Shown here: in pieces, positions 32,495 to 45,259 of the stretch
How the letters are laid out: each line of letters opens with the position of its first letter
How positions within the stretch are numbered: the stretch's first letter is position 1
Source: Ryuthela nishihirai
Lineage: Eukaryota; Arthropoda; Arachnida; Araneae; Heptathelidae
Length of the DNA stretch: 64,000 bases
Direction: 5' to 3'
Assembly: GCA_038380435.1 (NCBI GenBank)
Contig: JAWZYU010000025.1
Span: 46,570,691 to 46,634,690, forward strand
The notes under the pieces: generated by a model
The model's database searches: none
What the model was told of the DNA's origin: nothing
What the model saw: the letters and a program-made list of their open reading frames with translations, nothing else
Position numbers and translations under genes: made by a program

Positions 32495-34340
32495 CTAGGA
32501 GGTGAGGATTCTGTCATGGCTAGATGGGCTGAGCATTTCAGTGATGTTCTAAACAATGTGGTTAGTTTTACTCCCATTGTTTGTAATGATCATAGATTCA
32601 TTATTGGCTTTAATGTTGGCCCTATAACACAATCTGAAGTTAGTTTGGCTATTTCTAAACTTAAACCTCATAAATTCTCAGGAGTAGATGAAATGACTAC
32701 AGAAATGCTTAGAGCTGGGAATGTTTCAGTTACCACTTGGATGACTGAAATTTGAATATCGTCCCATGGCCGAGTGGTTAGCACGCTTGGCTACTGATCT
32801 AAGGGACCTGGGTTCGAGCACCGGGTTAGGCATGTCTGTTTGTGTCGTTTTTCTGCTGAGGTCCTGCCATCCTCTCAGATCTTCTACTATGGCATATAAA
32901 CTGACAGGCTCCTGTCAGACCTCTGTGGCAAGCAGTTGCTTGAGGGGGTATTTATATTTTTTTTTATGATAATGGCATGGTCCCTAAGGATTTTACCAGA
33001 GCTATTGTTATCCCTATTTTCAAAAAAGGTGATCGCAGTTCTTGTGATAACTATAGGGGTATCAGCCTACTCTCTGTTCTAGGTAAAGTTCTTTCCATGA
33101 TTCTGCTTAATAGAATTAAGAATCTGGTTGACAGTCAATTGTGTGATGAGCAATGTGGATTCAGAAGTGGTAGGGGATGTGTGGATCAGATATTTTCACT
33201 TTGGCAGATTCTTGAGAAATGTTTAGAGTTTCAGAAACCTTTGGTTGCTAGCTTTGTTGATTTCGAAAAGGCTTTCGATTCCGTTGATCGTCATAATTTG
33301 TGGTTGATTGTGAAATCATATGGTATACCAGACAAGTTAGTTAACATAATGAAAGCTCTCTATAATAACACTGAGTCGTGTGTGAGAGTTGGTAAGGCTT
33401 GTAGCAAGTGGTTTAGCATTACTTCTGATATTCGACAAGGGTGCATTTTGTCTCCTTTTCTCTTTAGTTTGGTTATTGATTATGTTATGCGAAATTTACT
33501 TCAAGGGAAAGAATTTGGCCTTAAATGGTCTGGAGATACGAAAATTTCTGATTTAGATTATGCTGATGGTTTAGCCCTTTTGGCAAATGATGTTGATGAG
33601 ATGAACTCTTTCATCCGAGCTGTTGATGAGACTGGTAGTAGAGTAGGTTTGGTTATATGAAAACTAAAGTGATGAAAATTGGGCGGGCAGCCAATGATTC
33701 AGTTAATCTGAACGGTTCCAGTCTTGAGCGGGTGTCACAATTTAAGTATCTTGGGAGCTACGTAATTGAAACTGGTGATGAGTGGCATGAGATTAACAGA
33801 CGAATAGGGATTGCTGCCGGGACTTTTCAGAATCTATGGAGATTGTGGAGAAATAGGCGTATACACCTAAAGACTAAAATTAGACTGTATAATAGTTTTC
33901 TACTTTCTAGGGTTAGTTAGGGTAGTGAAACTTGGACACTTTTTAAACAAGATAACAGGTAACTAGATGCTTTTGATTCCAGATGCTTACGCAGTATCTT
34001 GGGCATTAGGTTCATAACTTAGTAAGTAATGATGAGGTTAGGCAAAGGAGTCGGCAACCTCCTTTAAACAGCATATTGCGCAGAGAGAGACTCCATTGGT
34101 TTGGCCATGTTTCCCATATGGATAATTATAGATCAGCGAATAAGGTTATGAAAAGTGTGCCTAAAGGCCTTAGAAAGAGGAGGAGACCTATGATACAGAG
34201 GGCAGACAATGTCAAACAGGACCCTGTTAGAATTGGTGTGCAGTGGCCAGATGTAGCAGATATGCTTGGAGACAGATATGCTTGGAGAACTAAATTGCAC
34301 GGTCTGGTTGGACCTCCATAGCCCATGGCTGCTTGAGGAT
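32495..34340 (+). mobile_element. RTE-like LINE copy E (5'-truncated), interrupted by SINE-A
   Basis: It starts in the connector before the RT ('gaggattctgtcatggctag') and runs to the tail at 34340. The RT frame 32977-33660 (227 aa) contains 'SFVDFEKAFDSVDRH' and 'SDIRQGCILSPF', but motif C reads 'LDYADGLALLA': the second catalytic Asp is Gly. It shares a small deletion and the variant 'IGRAANDSVNLNGSSLERVS' with LINE G, so E and G belong to one subfamily. A SINE-A interrupts it at 32761. It is inactive. Confidence 0.88.
32761..32966 (+). repeat. SINE-A inserted in LINE E
   Basis: It begins 'gtcccatggccgagtgg', contains 'ctactatggcatataaactg' and ends 'agttgcttgaggg' with a long T run. LINE sequence resumes at 'atgataatggcatgg'. 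Any target duplication is hidden in the T run. Confidence 0.88.
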
Positions 34341-34344
34341 GATG

Positions 34345-34826
34345 GTTTAGAATATAAAACTATTACCATTGCAATCTATTTCATAAAATGATGACTTGTT
34401 CACGTAGGCCTTATTTGTCTCACTCTCTCTCTCTCTATATATATATACGTATATAAAATTGGAACAGAAAAAATTTCACATGTGCTTTCGTTTATTATTT
34501 GAATGGCCTTGAAATGTGTTCATTTTTCATTTTTTTCTTTCTCCTTCTCTCTCGCATTCTATAAAAAACATTTATAAAAAATGAAACATTATTGTTGTCA
34601 AATAAAAAAATCAATAAAAAAACGATTTTTTGTTTTCGATTTTCGGTTTTTGGGGAAATTTTAAAAACTGGGTTTTAACACTACTATGCATCTTTCCCAC
34701 TTTTAAAATCGAAACTGGAAGTAAATACATCCTTCTTACAAATTCTGGGTGCAGCTGCATTTAATTAGTTATGCTTCACTGAAGCAAACAAGAGGCAGAT
34801 GGCTGACACATGCTATGTCAATTCAG
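34345..34826. other. Microsatellite-bearing spacer
   Basis: A (CT)n(AT)n tract lies near 34420-34455, and T-rich runs follow ('ttttttgttttcgattttcgg'). No gene. Confidence 0.6.
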
Positions 34827-34827
34827 T

Positions 34828-34943
34828 CATTGAAACAATAATCCATTATCAGAGATTACTCAGTTTTAATATAGAGAGATGTCAAGGGTAAGAGAAAAGA
34901 CAATTTACTGAAGACATTATATTTCAGATTTAGAGCTGTGATA
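34828..34943 (+). repeat. 116-bp direct repeat, copy 1
   Basis: Identical, by eye, to 35956-36071. It starts 'cattgaaacaataatccatt' and ends 'tagagctgtgata'. The unique sequence between the two copies is 1012 bp and includes a SINE-A split by an LTR-like element. Confidence 0.93.
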
Positions 34944-35135
34944 ATTGACTGATAATTAACTGAATTCATCTTCATTGTTGAAATTCAGAATAGTTCAATA
35001 TGTAAGACCAAAAGTCATCAAGTAGATCAAGTAACACTTATCTACTAGTCATTTCAGTAGCAATAGTATTCATGGCTGCCTTAGGTTAGTAATTATTCAA
35101 CCTAAATATAAGAATCTTTTGATTTTATTTCACTT

Positions 35136-35194
35136 ACCTGAGTTCAAGCCCAGATAAGTACATGGATGTTTCTGTGTTGTGTTTCTGCTGAGGT
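35136..35194 (+). repeat. SINE-A 5' piece, split by LTR-like insertion
   Basis: Matches the B-box region onward ('cctgagttcaagccc' to 'tttctgctgaggt') and resumes after the insertion at 35884. The A-box part is lost. Confidence 0.72.
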
Positions 35195-35883
35195 TGTGAT
35201 GGTTCACCATTCACTTTTATGTTGCCTAACCAGTTTGATTTATTAGCATTATAATTATTATTTTGGGACCTTTCATTTTCTTTGAACCATCACCTATCTC
35301 GTCTATTAGTAAACTGACGATTGCACAACTCTTTTTGATTGATAGCCACTAACTTCCAACATTAAAGTTACAACTGCTTGCATAATTATTGACACATGAT
35401 CTCATATGCAATGGGGCTCACAGGTGGTATGTTAGACATGTGCCACATTTGACTAAAGCCAGTGTGGAGCTAAGAGTTAGTAGTAGAGAGTAGAGTAGAG
35501 GAGCAGAAGTTAGTAGAGCTTTGAGAGAGAGAGAACATAGTAGAAGTTAGAGGAGGAGAATGGTGTAGTTTGTAGAAGTCGGTGTATGAAGTGTTTTGTA
35601 GAAGGAATTATTTGGAGATTTAATACTCAAGTAAAGCTTTTATATTTTAAGAAATTGAATTTGACATTATTTTTTTTTTTCTCGTGAACAGAGATAACTT
35701 TAGTGTTATAAGGATTAACATCATTTTTGGACAGTCATTTTTTTCCCCTGATCTTATGCTCATTATAATAAAGAACCCTATTTTATTTTATTTTATTTTT
35801 TAGCAAGATTATTTGCCTGGCACCCAAATTACAATCTATTTGGCAGTTTAAAAAAACACATTTTGGAATGTTACGCAATCTGT
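35195..35883 (+). mobile_element. LTR-like dispersed repeat, copy 1
   Basis: It starts 'tgtgatggttcaccattcac' and is bordered by the duplicated word 'tgaggt' (35189-35194 and 35883-35888). That is the size range expected for integrase-mediated insertion. Related copies at 59838 and 62095 share the start, a run of TAGTAGAGAG-type repeats, an AATAAA-like element followed by 'ttttctc.tgaaca', and a final 'attgcctggcacccaa' block that could be a primer-binding site. The terminal TG...CA dinucleotides are not clean, so LTR is an inference. Confidence 0.5.
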
Positions 35884-35950
35884 GAGGTCTTTTGGCTCAC
35901 AGATTTTCTCTATGGTGTATTATACTGACAGGCTCCTTTCGGACTATTGT
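35884..35950 (+). repeat. SINE-A 3' piece, split by LTR-like insertion
   Basis: Contains 'ctcacagattttctctatgg' and 'actgacaggctcctttcgg', the SINE-A body. The usual tail is missing. Confidence 0.65.
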
Positions 35951-35955
35951 TCGGA

Positions 35956-36071
35956 CATTGAAACAATAATCCATTATCAGAGATTACTCAGTTTTAATAT
36001 AGAGAGATGTCAAGGGTAAGAGAAAAGACAATTTACTGAAGACATTATATTTCAGATTTAGAGCTGTGATA
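35956..36071 (+). repeat. 116-bp direct repeat, copy 2
   Basis: Same 116 bases as 34828-34943 with no difference seen. It lies 180 bp from host exon 3. Confidence 0.93.
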
Positions 36072-36248
36072 TTACTTATAATATTGAGGTATGTTAACTA
36101 TCACAAAATAGCAGGAATACTTTACTTATGTGGTTAAATTTATTATGAAATTTATTAACTAAGTTTATTCATAAATATTTTAGCCACAATGAAAAAACAA
36201 AATGCAATAAGGATCACATAAAAAAAACATACAGTAAAGGAATAATAC

Positions 36249-36398
36249 CTTTGTACTTTGGCTTAACAGTCTTTTCACACGGGACAACTCTTTTCCAATC
36301 ATCCTTTGTTGTTTTCGTAGCCTCTGCAGTTCTAAAGGTTTATCTTGATGATCAAGGATTTTACTTTTCATACCATGTAGAGTATATTCCAGCATTTC
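36249..36398 (-). CDS. Host gene exon 3 (coiled coil)
   Basis: The acceptor 'aattatttag' and donor 'acaaag/gtatta' enclose 150 bp, 50 codons in phase 0: EMLEYTLHGMKSKILDHQDK, then PLELQRLRKQQRMIGKELSR and VKRLLSQSTK. The segment is strongly basic and helical, with a Pro-containing break (HQDKPLEL) between two helices. It follows the exon at 50156-50076, which ends SLQQDK, without a phase change. Pro-Leu-Glu-Leu followed by RKQQ-type residues gave me the impression of a PLEKHA-type coiled coil, but that is weak. Confidence 0.8.
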
Positions 36399-36399
36399 C

Positions 36400-37450
36400 T
36401 AAATAATTAAATTAAATTTAAAAAAAATGACTATGGGAGGAAAAAACAAATTTAGTAAACTTCATGTTATCTGGCATTTATGGGGAAAGGGGGCTGCCGG
36501 TTAAAATATGTTGGTTGCATGAGATATATTTTTATAGAAACCAAATACAGTAGGTATATTCTTGTATTCAAGCCCTTAGTTGAAATAAAAATGCAGTTAA
36601 AAGTAATGATAATAAAAATGAAGTATAATGCTCTTAATACAAATGAAAATATCCAAAATATAAATTGCTTTTTATATGTATTTTTATACTTAATGAATGT
36701 CAAAATCTGTGCCCTTAACAAAAACTTCAGGAACTTCTTTACTGGAAGGCAACATAGAAAGAGTTGTAATTTTGGCTGTTAGATGGTGCTGACTACAGGT
36801 ACCACATTTTCTTAATAACGAAATGTGAAAGCAAGTTTTTGAAAGTAAAGTCAGCAGTAATGCATACATAGGACAATACAAACTATCTGAAACACACAAA
36901 TAGTAAATATTGATCACAACTTCAACTACCTGCTACTTTAATGGCTGCAATGGAACTAGAGTGCATAGCATAACATAGTGTGAATGTAACAATGCATGAA
37001 AGACAATGCCAGCACCTGTGGCACCAGGGAGAACTACCACATGCATTGAAATTTGCTATACCAAATAAAAATGTTCAATTCGACAATTTATGCCATTTGT
37101 ACGAGAATTCAGGATGTTGGAGTAATGAATAAACAGTGAATTTACTGCATAAAAAGATAATTCATTCACATTGGAAATCTCTCTGTGGCTAGTAGTTGGA
37201 TTAAATCAGGAAATCACGGCACTGGTCCTACAGTTCAATTAAGCATATTAAGAAATTTTTCATGCAAAGTTTAACTTATAATTTTATACATTGTTTATGA
37301 TCACTAGTTCAATTGCCAGTCACATTTCTCGTGACTCCTACACTAGCCCTGTCTATTTTCAGTGGTATTGAGATACACTTTGTGATATTTGGTATAATTA
37401 CACACCATTAAGTTGGGGGTCCCATGACACTTAACCGTTTTATGGCTAAT
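36400..37450. other. Intronic DNA, nothing recognised
   Basis: Several short frames of no known type. No repeats recognised. Confidence 0.45.
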
Positions 37451-37454
37451 GTGT

Positions 37455-40400
37455 CCCTCATCATCATCAAGCAGCCATGGGCTAGATCCACAGACTGTGC
37501 AATTTAGTTCTCGAAGCATATCTGTCCTACATCTACTGCATCTAGCCACTGCACACCAATTCTAACAAGTTCTGTTTGATATTGTCTGCCCACTGCATCC
37601 TAGGTTTCCCCCTCTTTCTGAGGTCTTTAGGCACATTGTTCATAACTCTATTCACCAATCTATAATTATCCATACGGGCAACATGGCCAAACCAATGGAG
37701 TCTCTCTATGCACAATATGCTGCTTAAAGGAGGTTGCAGACTCCTTTGCCTAACCTCATCATTAGTTACAAAGTTAAACCACCTAATACCCAAGATACTA
37801 CGTAAGCATCTAGAATCAAAAGCATCTAGTTTCCTGTTATCTTGTTTACACAGCGTCCAAGTTTCACTACCATAACCCTAGAAAGAACCAAACTATTATA
37901 CAGTCTAATTTTAGTCTTTAGGTGTATACCCCAATTTCTCCACACTCTCCATAGATTCTTAAAAGTCCCGGCAGCAATCCCTATTCGTCTGTTAATCTCA
38001 TGCCACTCATCACCAGTTTCAATTACATAGCTCCCAAGATACTTAAATTGTGACACCCGCTCAAGACTGGAACCGTTCAGATTAACTGAATCATTGGCTG
38101 CCCGCCCAATTGTCATCACTTTAGTTTTCATATAACCAAACCTACTCTACTACCAGTCTCATCAACAGCTCGAATGAAAGAGTTAATCTAATCAACATCA
38201 TTTGCCAAAAGGGCTAAATCATCAGCTAATCTAAATCAGAAATTTTCTTATCTCCAGTCCATTTAAAGCCAAAATCTTTCCCTTGAAGTGAATTTCACAT
38301 AACAGAACCAATAACCAAACTAAAGAGAAAAGGAGACAAAATGCACCCTTGTTGAACACCAGAAGTAATGCTAAACCAATTACTACAAGCCTTACCAACT
38401 CTCACACACGACTCAGTGTTATTATACAGAGCTTTCATTATGTTAACTAACTTGTCTGGTATATCATATGATCTCACAATCAACCTCAAATTATGACGAT
38501 CAACAGAGTCAAAAGCCTTTTTGAAATCAACAAAGCTAGTAATCAAAGGTTTCTGAAACTCTAAACATTTCTCAAGAATCTGCCTAAGTGAAAATATCTG
38601 ATCCACACATCCCCTACCGCTTCTGAATCCACATTGCTCATCACGCAATTGACTGTCAACCAGATTCTTAATTCTATTAAGCACAATCATGGAAAGAACT
38701 TTACCTGGAACAGAAAGTAGGCTTATATCCCTATAGTTATCACAAGAACTGCGATCACCTTTTTTGAAAATAGGGATAACAATAGCTCTGGTAAAATCCT
38801 TAGGAACCATGCCTTTATCATAAAAGATATTCAAAATTTCAGTCATCCATGTGGTAACCGAAACATTCCCAGCTCTAAGCATTTCAGTAGTAATTTCATC
38901 TACCCCTTGGGATTTATGAAGTCTAAGTTTAGAAATAGCCAAAATAACTTCAGAATGTGTTATAGGGCCAATATTAAAGCCACCAATGCATCTATCATCA
39001 TTTCAAACAATGGGAGTAGAACTAACCATATTGTTTAGAACATCACTGAAATGCTCAGCCCACCTAGTCATGACAGAATCCTCCCCTTCTATAACCATAC
39101 CTTATTTATCCTTCAATCCTTGTATGTCTGTCCATTCCCTACCACATAAAACATAAACTATCTGGTACAGCTCTCTGCTGTTGTGCTGTCTAACTGCTTC
39201 CTCAGCTTTGTCAGCCAAGCCATCAAGTGGAAGATTCTTATCAGCAGCTAACTGATCCTTTACACATTTATTAAGCTCTTTGTAATGCTTTCTCTTAAGA
39301 CTAATATGGTATTGATTAAAGAATTCCAATAGTTCTTTCTTTCTGAAATAAGCTCAAGTGCTATATCACTCAAATAATTCTGCTTCCTCTGCTCCTTTTT
39401 CCTAAAAGAGTACTGTTAATTCCCAAAAAAAAACCAGTTTAAAATGGTCCCATTCTTCCTCAACTTCAGCAATACGCAAACCACAATTGTCATAACAATT
39501 AAGTAGCTTATCATGGTATGCTTTGATTATATCAGGATCTTTCAAACCTTCAGTGTTAAAGTTATTTTCTTAACCTTAACACAACATTTCTTAAGCTTCA
39601 ACTGCAAGATACTTTTAACAAGGTAACGGTCAGACCAATCCTAACAGAACTAGCCCATTTGCTGTTAATTAATATATAATCAATCATATTCTTATGCAGT
39701 CCATCTGGTGAAACCATGTGTACTTATGTATGTCACAAAGTTTGCAATAAATGTTAGCTATTCTCAAACCATTTTACTTACCTGTAGGGGACTTCCCATT
39801 GCCATTAATTAATATTGCAGCTACAAATACAAAAGGGACTTATCACATCTCCCTAAAGGTCAGAGTCCGTACCAACTTTGGCATTGAAGTCACCAAGAAC
39901 AAGGGTAATATCTCCTTTCTTGACAGAATTCAAAATATCCTGAAGTTGTCCGTAAAACCTATCCTTCTCATCAGCATCCTCAGTGGGGGCATAACAGCAG
40001 ATAACATTCAAGTCTTTAATGCTTGTCTGAAATTAGCTGTAAGAAACCTTTCATTAATGCACTCATATCCTAGAAGAGCATCACTGGTGTGTCTGCTGAG
40101 AAACAGACCTATGCCTTGGTGATACTTATTATCATCCCTCCCTGAAAAGAGAAATTTAAGATTATTTTTAAGAATATGACCTTTATTTGTCCATCTGGTC
40201 TCTTGCTAGCCGAGAATATTTAAGTTATAACAGTGGATTCTTGTGTAAGGACATCAAGAGAATAAGCTCTGTGCAGAGTCCTCAAATTCCAACTACCTAT
40301 GGAGAGAAAATGGTTAGTGGAATGTTAAAGAAACCATGTTTATTGAGAGAGGGAATGCTGAAAATATCAAACAGCCCACTAATTCAAGGCATGGGGCAAA

Positions 40401-40735
40401 GACCCATTCCCCCACTACTAAAGGCTGAAGCCATCTACAATGGAAGGTTTCCTCCAATGTAGAATTTAACGATGTCTGTAGAAGTAAGAGTTCAGGTGCC
40501 TGTGATGATCTCTGTTCAGGATTATCCACCAGCTGAAAAAACACATCCTGTGAATCTATTCACTTGGGGCTATCAATCCACAAACAACCAGAAAACACAG
40601 TGGAAGATTTTCCCTCCAAAGAAGTCCACCAGTGCAGGAAATTCAGAATCCATTATCAAGCTCAGAGCCAGTCAGGTAGGTTTTTATGGTCAGTACCAGG
40701 ACCCTGTGTGGTTGACCACTCCTCAGCAGAGTAGA
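37455..40735 (-). mobile_element. RTE-like LINE copy G (nearly full length, decayed)
   Basis: Read from about 40735 (5') to 37455 (3' ATG-repeat tail). The endonuclease region (40450-39550) has many stops; the RT frame 38942-38295 (215 aa) is open with 'FKKAFDSVDRH' and 'SGVQQGCILSPF'. Motif C is lost by the same deletion seen in LINE C ('catcagctaatc' at 38221). The segment 38191-38849 is identical to LINE C 23905-24563, while the 3' portion instead resembles LINE E ('IGRAANDSVNLNGSSLERVS'). G therefore looks like a mosaic of two LINE lineages. Confidence 0.88.
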
Positions 40736-40739
40736 AAAA

Positions 40740-41710
40740 AAAAAGAAAATTCATGTTTAAAAAAAAATTACATTATTAACATATCCTAACCATCTCACTA
40801 TAGGTTCCAACATTAATTTTGGTAATGTCGAGTATAAATTGGTTTCAACGTAGTTCAGTATTGCTCATGTTCGTGGGCATGTATTCCATACACCTTCTAG
40901 GTTGTATTTACTAATTATAAGTTGTAACAAAAGGGTTAAATATTTTGACACTAATAGTGTATGAATAATAGTGCATCATTGACCTTAGAATGTAATAGCA
41001 ATCTTTGACCACTGCTGCTCTGAACAAACTGTGCTATTTTTTGAGTCAGTGTTACTGTACAAATCTAGAGTACACAAGACTCCACCTTTATCATGGGGTA
41101 TATGGGATCCCACTTTACAAAATGGTTACCTTTTAAAACTGGGTTTAAACTAAAGACCCATAGCTGCCCACTTTTACTTGATATTTTAAATATATATTTT
41201 CAAAATACACATGATAGTCAATGTCACCACAGCACTCATACCTGTCAATCACTAACTCTATTGCATTGTAAATAATTGTAAAGAAAAATGACGATACATT
41301 TATTATGCATTATTTATAACCAGATACCATAAAATTTCAAATACAATGCAGACTTTTTAAAAAAAGTATATAATAATGTCATTATTAATGTTATTAACCC
41401 TTTATGATCTCTTACTGATTCTTGAGCACAAAGTTCAGCAAACACTCAATAAATATATGGCAATACAGTTAAGTGATAAAACCTAAAACAGTGCAATACA
41501 AACCTGTGAAATAACATGCAGGTAAATCCTGACATGTTTTAGAACTTCAAAAAAATTGATGCAAGATAGATATATCATGACAAACATCTTAATTTAGCCT
41601 GATGATGTGGATATATTGCGACAGTTGGCCAAAAGGTTTTCTTTATTTAAAAAAAGAAAGAGGACCTCCCCCCCCCCTGCACAAAGGATGGAAATTACCT
41701 GGAATTGTTA
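40740..41710. other. AT-rich DNA, nothing recognised
   Basis: No coding potential or repeat noticed. A run of 10 C lies near 41668. Confidence 0.45.
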
Positions 41711-41714
41711 TCTA

Positions 41715-43052
41715 TGGGGAGTGTTCAAAACGTTTTTGACATGCATCTGCAGAACAAAAACCATTGCCCTTACCCCAACAAAACTTTTACTGTCCTTCAG
41801 AGTACTCCCCTACAGCATCTATGCAAAGTTGCATATGTCTATGTTAATTCTGGAACACTTGGTGGAACTACTGTTGGAATACTTTGGGGAATACTTCACA
41901 ACTCTGAATAAATGCATTTTGCACCTTTGAAAGCACCTTTGAAATGCATTTGCACCTTTATCTCCTTTCAAAGGTGCACATTTTGCACCTTTGAAATGCA
42001 TTTTGCACCCTTGAAAAAGGCTTCCCAGCAAGTTCCTTCTTAATTTTTGGGAACAACCAAAAGTTGCATGGTGAATATGCAGGATGGGGTAGCTGTTTGG
42101 TTTTTTTCCTGCTCCAGATAGGCTGTAACTTGCCAGGTTTTTAGAGCACTGGCATTGTCATGAAGAAGGAGAACCCTTGACATGCCTGTTGTTGGATGCT
42201 GCTCCTTTATCTCCTTAACCATTTTGGGCAAAACAATGTTGGTATAGTATTGGCGATTTATACTCAGTCATTTTTTCAGGTAAGGTGTCCATGGTTACAT
42301 CTCTTTGGGAATTGAAAAAAAATTGTGAACATCATCTACCTTGAGCAAAAATCTTGGAGGATTTGGGGATGTGGTTCATTTTCTACAACCCAAACATAGC
42401 TGCCAATCTTCCAGGGAGCTGTGACAATGTCTGATAACCGTTTGGGGCCACTAGGTTCAAAATTGCCAGCATCTCCTTACACAAGTCAACTCTAGCCCTT
42501 TTTTGCTATTCTGTCAGTTTGTTGGGTACCCATTTGGCCAGATCTTTCGGAACTTCAAATGTCGATGAATAATTGTTTTCACACTGCCAATTGATACACT
42601 GACATCTAAACTTATTACCTGAATTGTAATGTATGGGTGTTCCTTAATGAGTTCATGAACAACAGTGGGCTCATTCATGGGCTCCTTTGGTTTTCCTGCA
42701 AGAGGGAGGATTTCAAAACTACATCGTTCTTCTCTGAATTTGGGCATCCATCAGTGTCATATGAACAGCATGTTCCCCATATACTTGTGATAAATCAGCA
42801 GTATTTTTTTTTATCATCCCCATGCTGCATTCTTGTGAAAAGTGTAAAATCTTTCTCCGTCTTTAGTAGGCTCCATAGCAACAACGCAGAGATTTCGCAG
42901 ACCGAACTTCTATGTGTCACTAGCAAAGAGAGAAATGGAGATATGAACTTTGCTTTTAACACATAATGATAAGTTTAAAAATAAGCTTTCAAACAAATAA
43001 TAGCTTATTAACTTTGGAGGAACAGATGTGTCGAGAACTTTTGAATGCCCTC
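41715..43052 (-). pseudogene. Mariner element relic (minus strand)
   Basis: Ends read 'ggggagtgttcaaaacgttt' at 41716 and, in reverse complement, 'gagggcattcaaaagttctc' at 43052, both next to TA; the 1.34-kb length is that of a complete mariner. On the minus strand: HTH region 'CPKFREERCSFEILPLAGKP' (42750), 'IQVISLDVSVSIGSVKTIIH', then 'PWKIGSYVWVVENEP' (42415-42365), 'LLLHDNASALKTWQV' (42170, second catalytic Asp) and 'PCNFWLFPKIKKELAGK' (42060). In that last stretch the expected Asp of the APCD motif is Asn. Many stops and frameshifts; inactive. A 3' expansion at 41925-42020 adds GCACCTTTGAAA-type repeats. Confidence 0.82.
41925..42020 (+). repeat. GCACCTTTGAAA-type short tandem/inverted repeat
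   Basis: About five copies of 'tgcacctttgaaa' with spacers, one inverted ('tttcaaaggtgca'), inside the mariner relic. Confidence 0.8.
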
Positions 43053-43840
43053 TATAGCTTCACTTAATTCCCTATACAACATACAAACATATACACAACA
43101 CAGTCCTTATATTTAAATGGTAAAATTATTTACAGTGCTTAACCCTTCCAGGGTCCTTAACCTACAAGTTGAGAAAATCGGAAGTGAGAGGCCCAAAATG
43201 TCTGTCTGTTTATAGTACAACAACAAAAACAAACTCATTTTTTTTTTAAACTAGAAATTGCCATTTGAAAATTTTCTCATATATATCTTATAAGAATATG
43301 CAATTCAAGCTTAAAAATAATATTTTCTTTTTCCATTTGAGGCATATTTTATTAAGCTAGGAGATAAATAACTTTTTAAAGCCACCTGATTTCCATTTCT
43401 TAGAAGCTATACACCAGATTGCTGATTTGTTTGTTAACATTACCCTGTGGTGAAGGAGTCCCCTTATTTAAACTCAAGTTTGATTTGAACTATTATTACC
43501 ATTTTGTTTCCCTAAAGTTTTGAAATTCTTCAGAAAATTAACCAAACATTGCTATATCAAAATAAGAAGATTTTGGAAGTAATTACAAAGTACATACCTC
43601 CATTTTTCTTTCTTTTTCATTTTATGCTCTGTTTTCTGCCTTAAAACCATTTCAATATGCCTAAAATTATTTATACAATATACTTTCATTCTTAACCTGT
43701 ACAAACAGTTCAAATAATGTTACAGTTCATAAAAAATTTACTCACATCAAGCATTTGCATCACTTGCTCTGTTAGCATCTGGTATGTTCAGGCACTATCA
43801 TCGACCCTCCCACTTGCTGCTGCTTTTCATTGTGGAGGTG

Positions 43841-44218
43841 ATTTTCTGCAGGTACTTGTACTTAATTGTGCAGTTTACTAATTCCAGTATTTTTCAATAG
43901 AAATGCACTGAAGATCATGCACATTGTTCTAACTAGTTCTAGCTCCTAACTGATTCTGATGACCTTTTGTCATCTTCTTCAGAGGGTGTTGCATACTTCA
44001 CAAGTAGAGGTTAATGAAGGTAGCAACATTTTAAAGCACTACCATCATTATCTCCTAATTGCGAAGTATATAATGCTCTCTGAAGATGATGATAAAAGTT
44101 ATCAAAATCAGTTAGGGACTATATCTTAGAATAATGTGCATGATCTTCAATGCATTTTTACCAAAAAATACTGGATTTAGTGAACTGCACAGTGAAATAT
44201 GGGTGCCTACAGAAAACT
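43841..44218. repeat. Foldback palindrome
   Basis: The left arm (43841-44022) and right arm (44042-44218) are inverted copies at about 80% identity; for example, 'gaagatcatgcacatt' occurs in both senses. The loop is about 20 nt. It has no coding capacity and resembles a foldback-type MITE. Confidence 0.8.
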
Positions 44219-45259
44219 ACCACACAACAAAGCACCAGTAAGAGCCAGTGGATGGGTTGCTGATGAAGCCTGACGGCACCAGATACCAATGGAGCAAGGG
44301 ATGCAGACACATGAAGTCAGTAAATTCTTTATGAATTGTAACATTATTTGAACTGTAGATTGTACAGGTTAAAGTATATTGTATAATTAATAAGATAAAA
44401 TGTGTGTTTAAATTATGAATACAAAGAATCATTTTTATCGTTCATATTAGAATTCAAATGTGCTCTCAAGTTACTGACACCAAAACCACAACTAAAATAA
44501 ATTTGTTTGTGCAAAAGCCATGGTAAATACATCATAGTCCCAGTGAAACAGTACTAATTAGTAGCAAGTGTCAGATTGTGTACTGTGAACTGCATATAGT
44601 TCATCAACAATGGATAACTTTTCAATTCAGTTAGTATTCTATTTGTACTTTTATAATCAAAACTTAACTTTTATTTCAATAGATCTATTATGATTTTATT
44701 TCTGTCAATTTATATGTATCAATCTTTGCTATATCACTAGTTATGACAATGGCAGCCTTACAACTTATTGTTCCTTGTTACTTCTTTCAATTCATTGATT
44801 TCTTATTCCCCTAGATCTTTCAGACTTATGCTACATTGCTCATTGCAACAATGTACTTTTTTGTTTTCACTTCTATAAATTTATTGATTTTATTCCTGTA
44901 TATTTATATATTTATATGTCACTATCAATCTTTTGGAATCATTGACAATAGCAGCTTACAACTTGTTGCTTCAGATTTTTTTTTAAACATACCATTAAGT
45001 AATATGTTAATGTTTCTATTATTACAGATAAACGCTCATATAGCACAGTAGTTAGGTTCTTATAAAATCTCGTCGTGCAAAACCATGTTATATGGGACTA
45101 AGAACCAGCATAAAAAGGGGGTTACATTAAAAAAAACTAACAAAAATACACCAATGTTTATAACTATTGGAAGCTTAATTTTTATTAAAAATAGTAATAA
45201 CTGAACAAGCGTCTTACAAACTGTGATGTATATATATGTCAGATAATGTATGTCCATTT

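Noticed and set aside
43610..43651. Splice-bounded 42-bp candidate exon on the minus strand (ttttaag ... ggag/gtatgt)
   Set aside because: In the phase required by the host exons it has an early TAA, and the peptide in the other phase is lysine-only low complexity.
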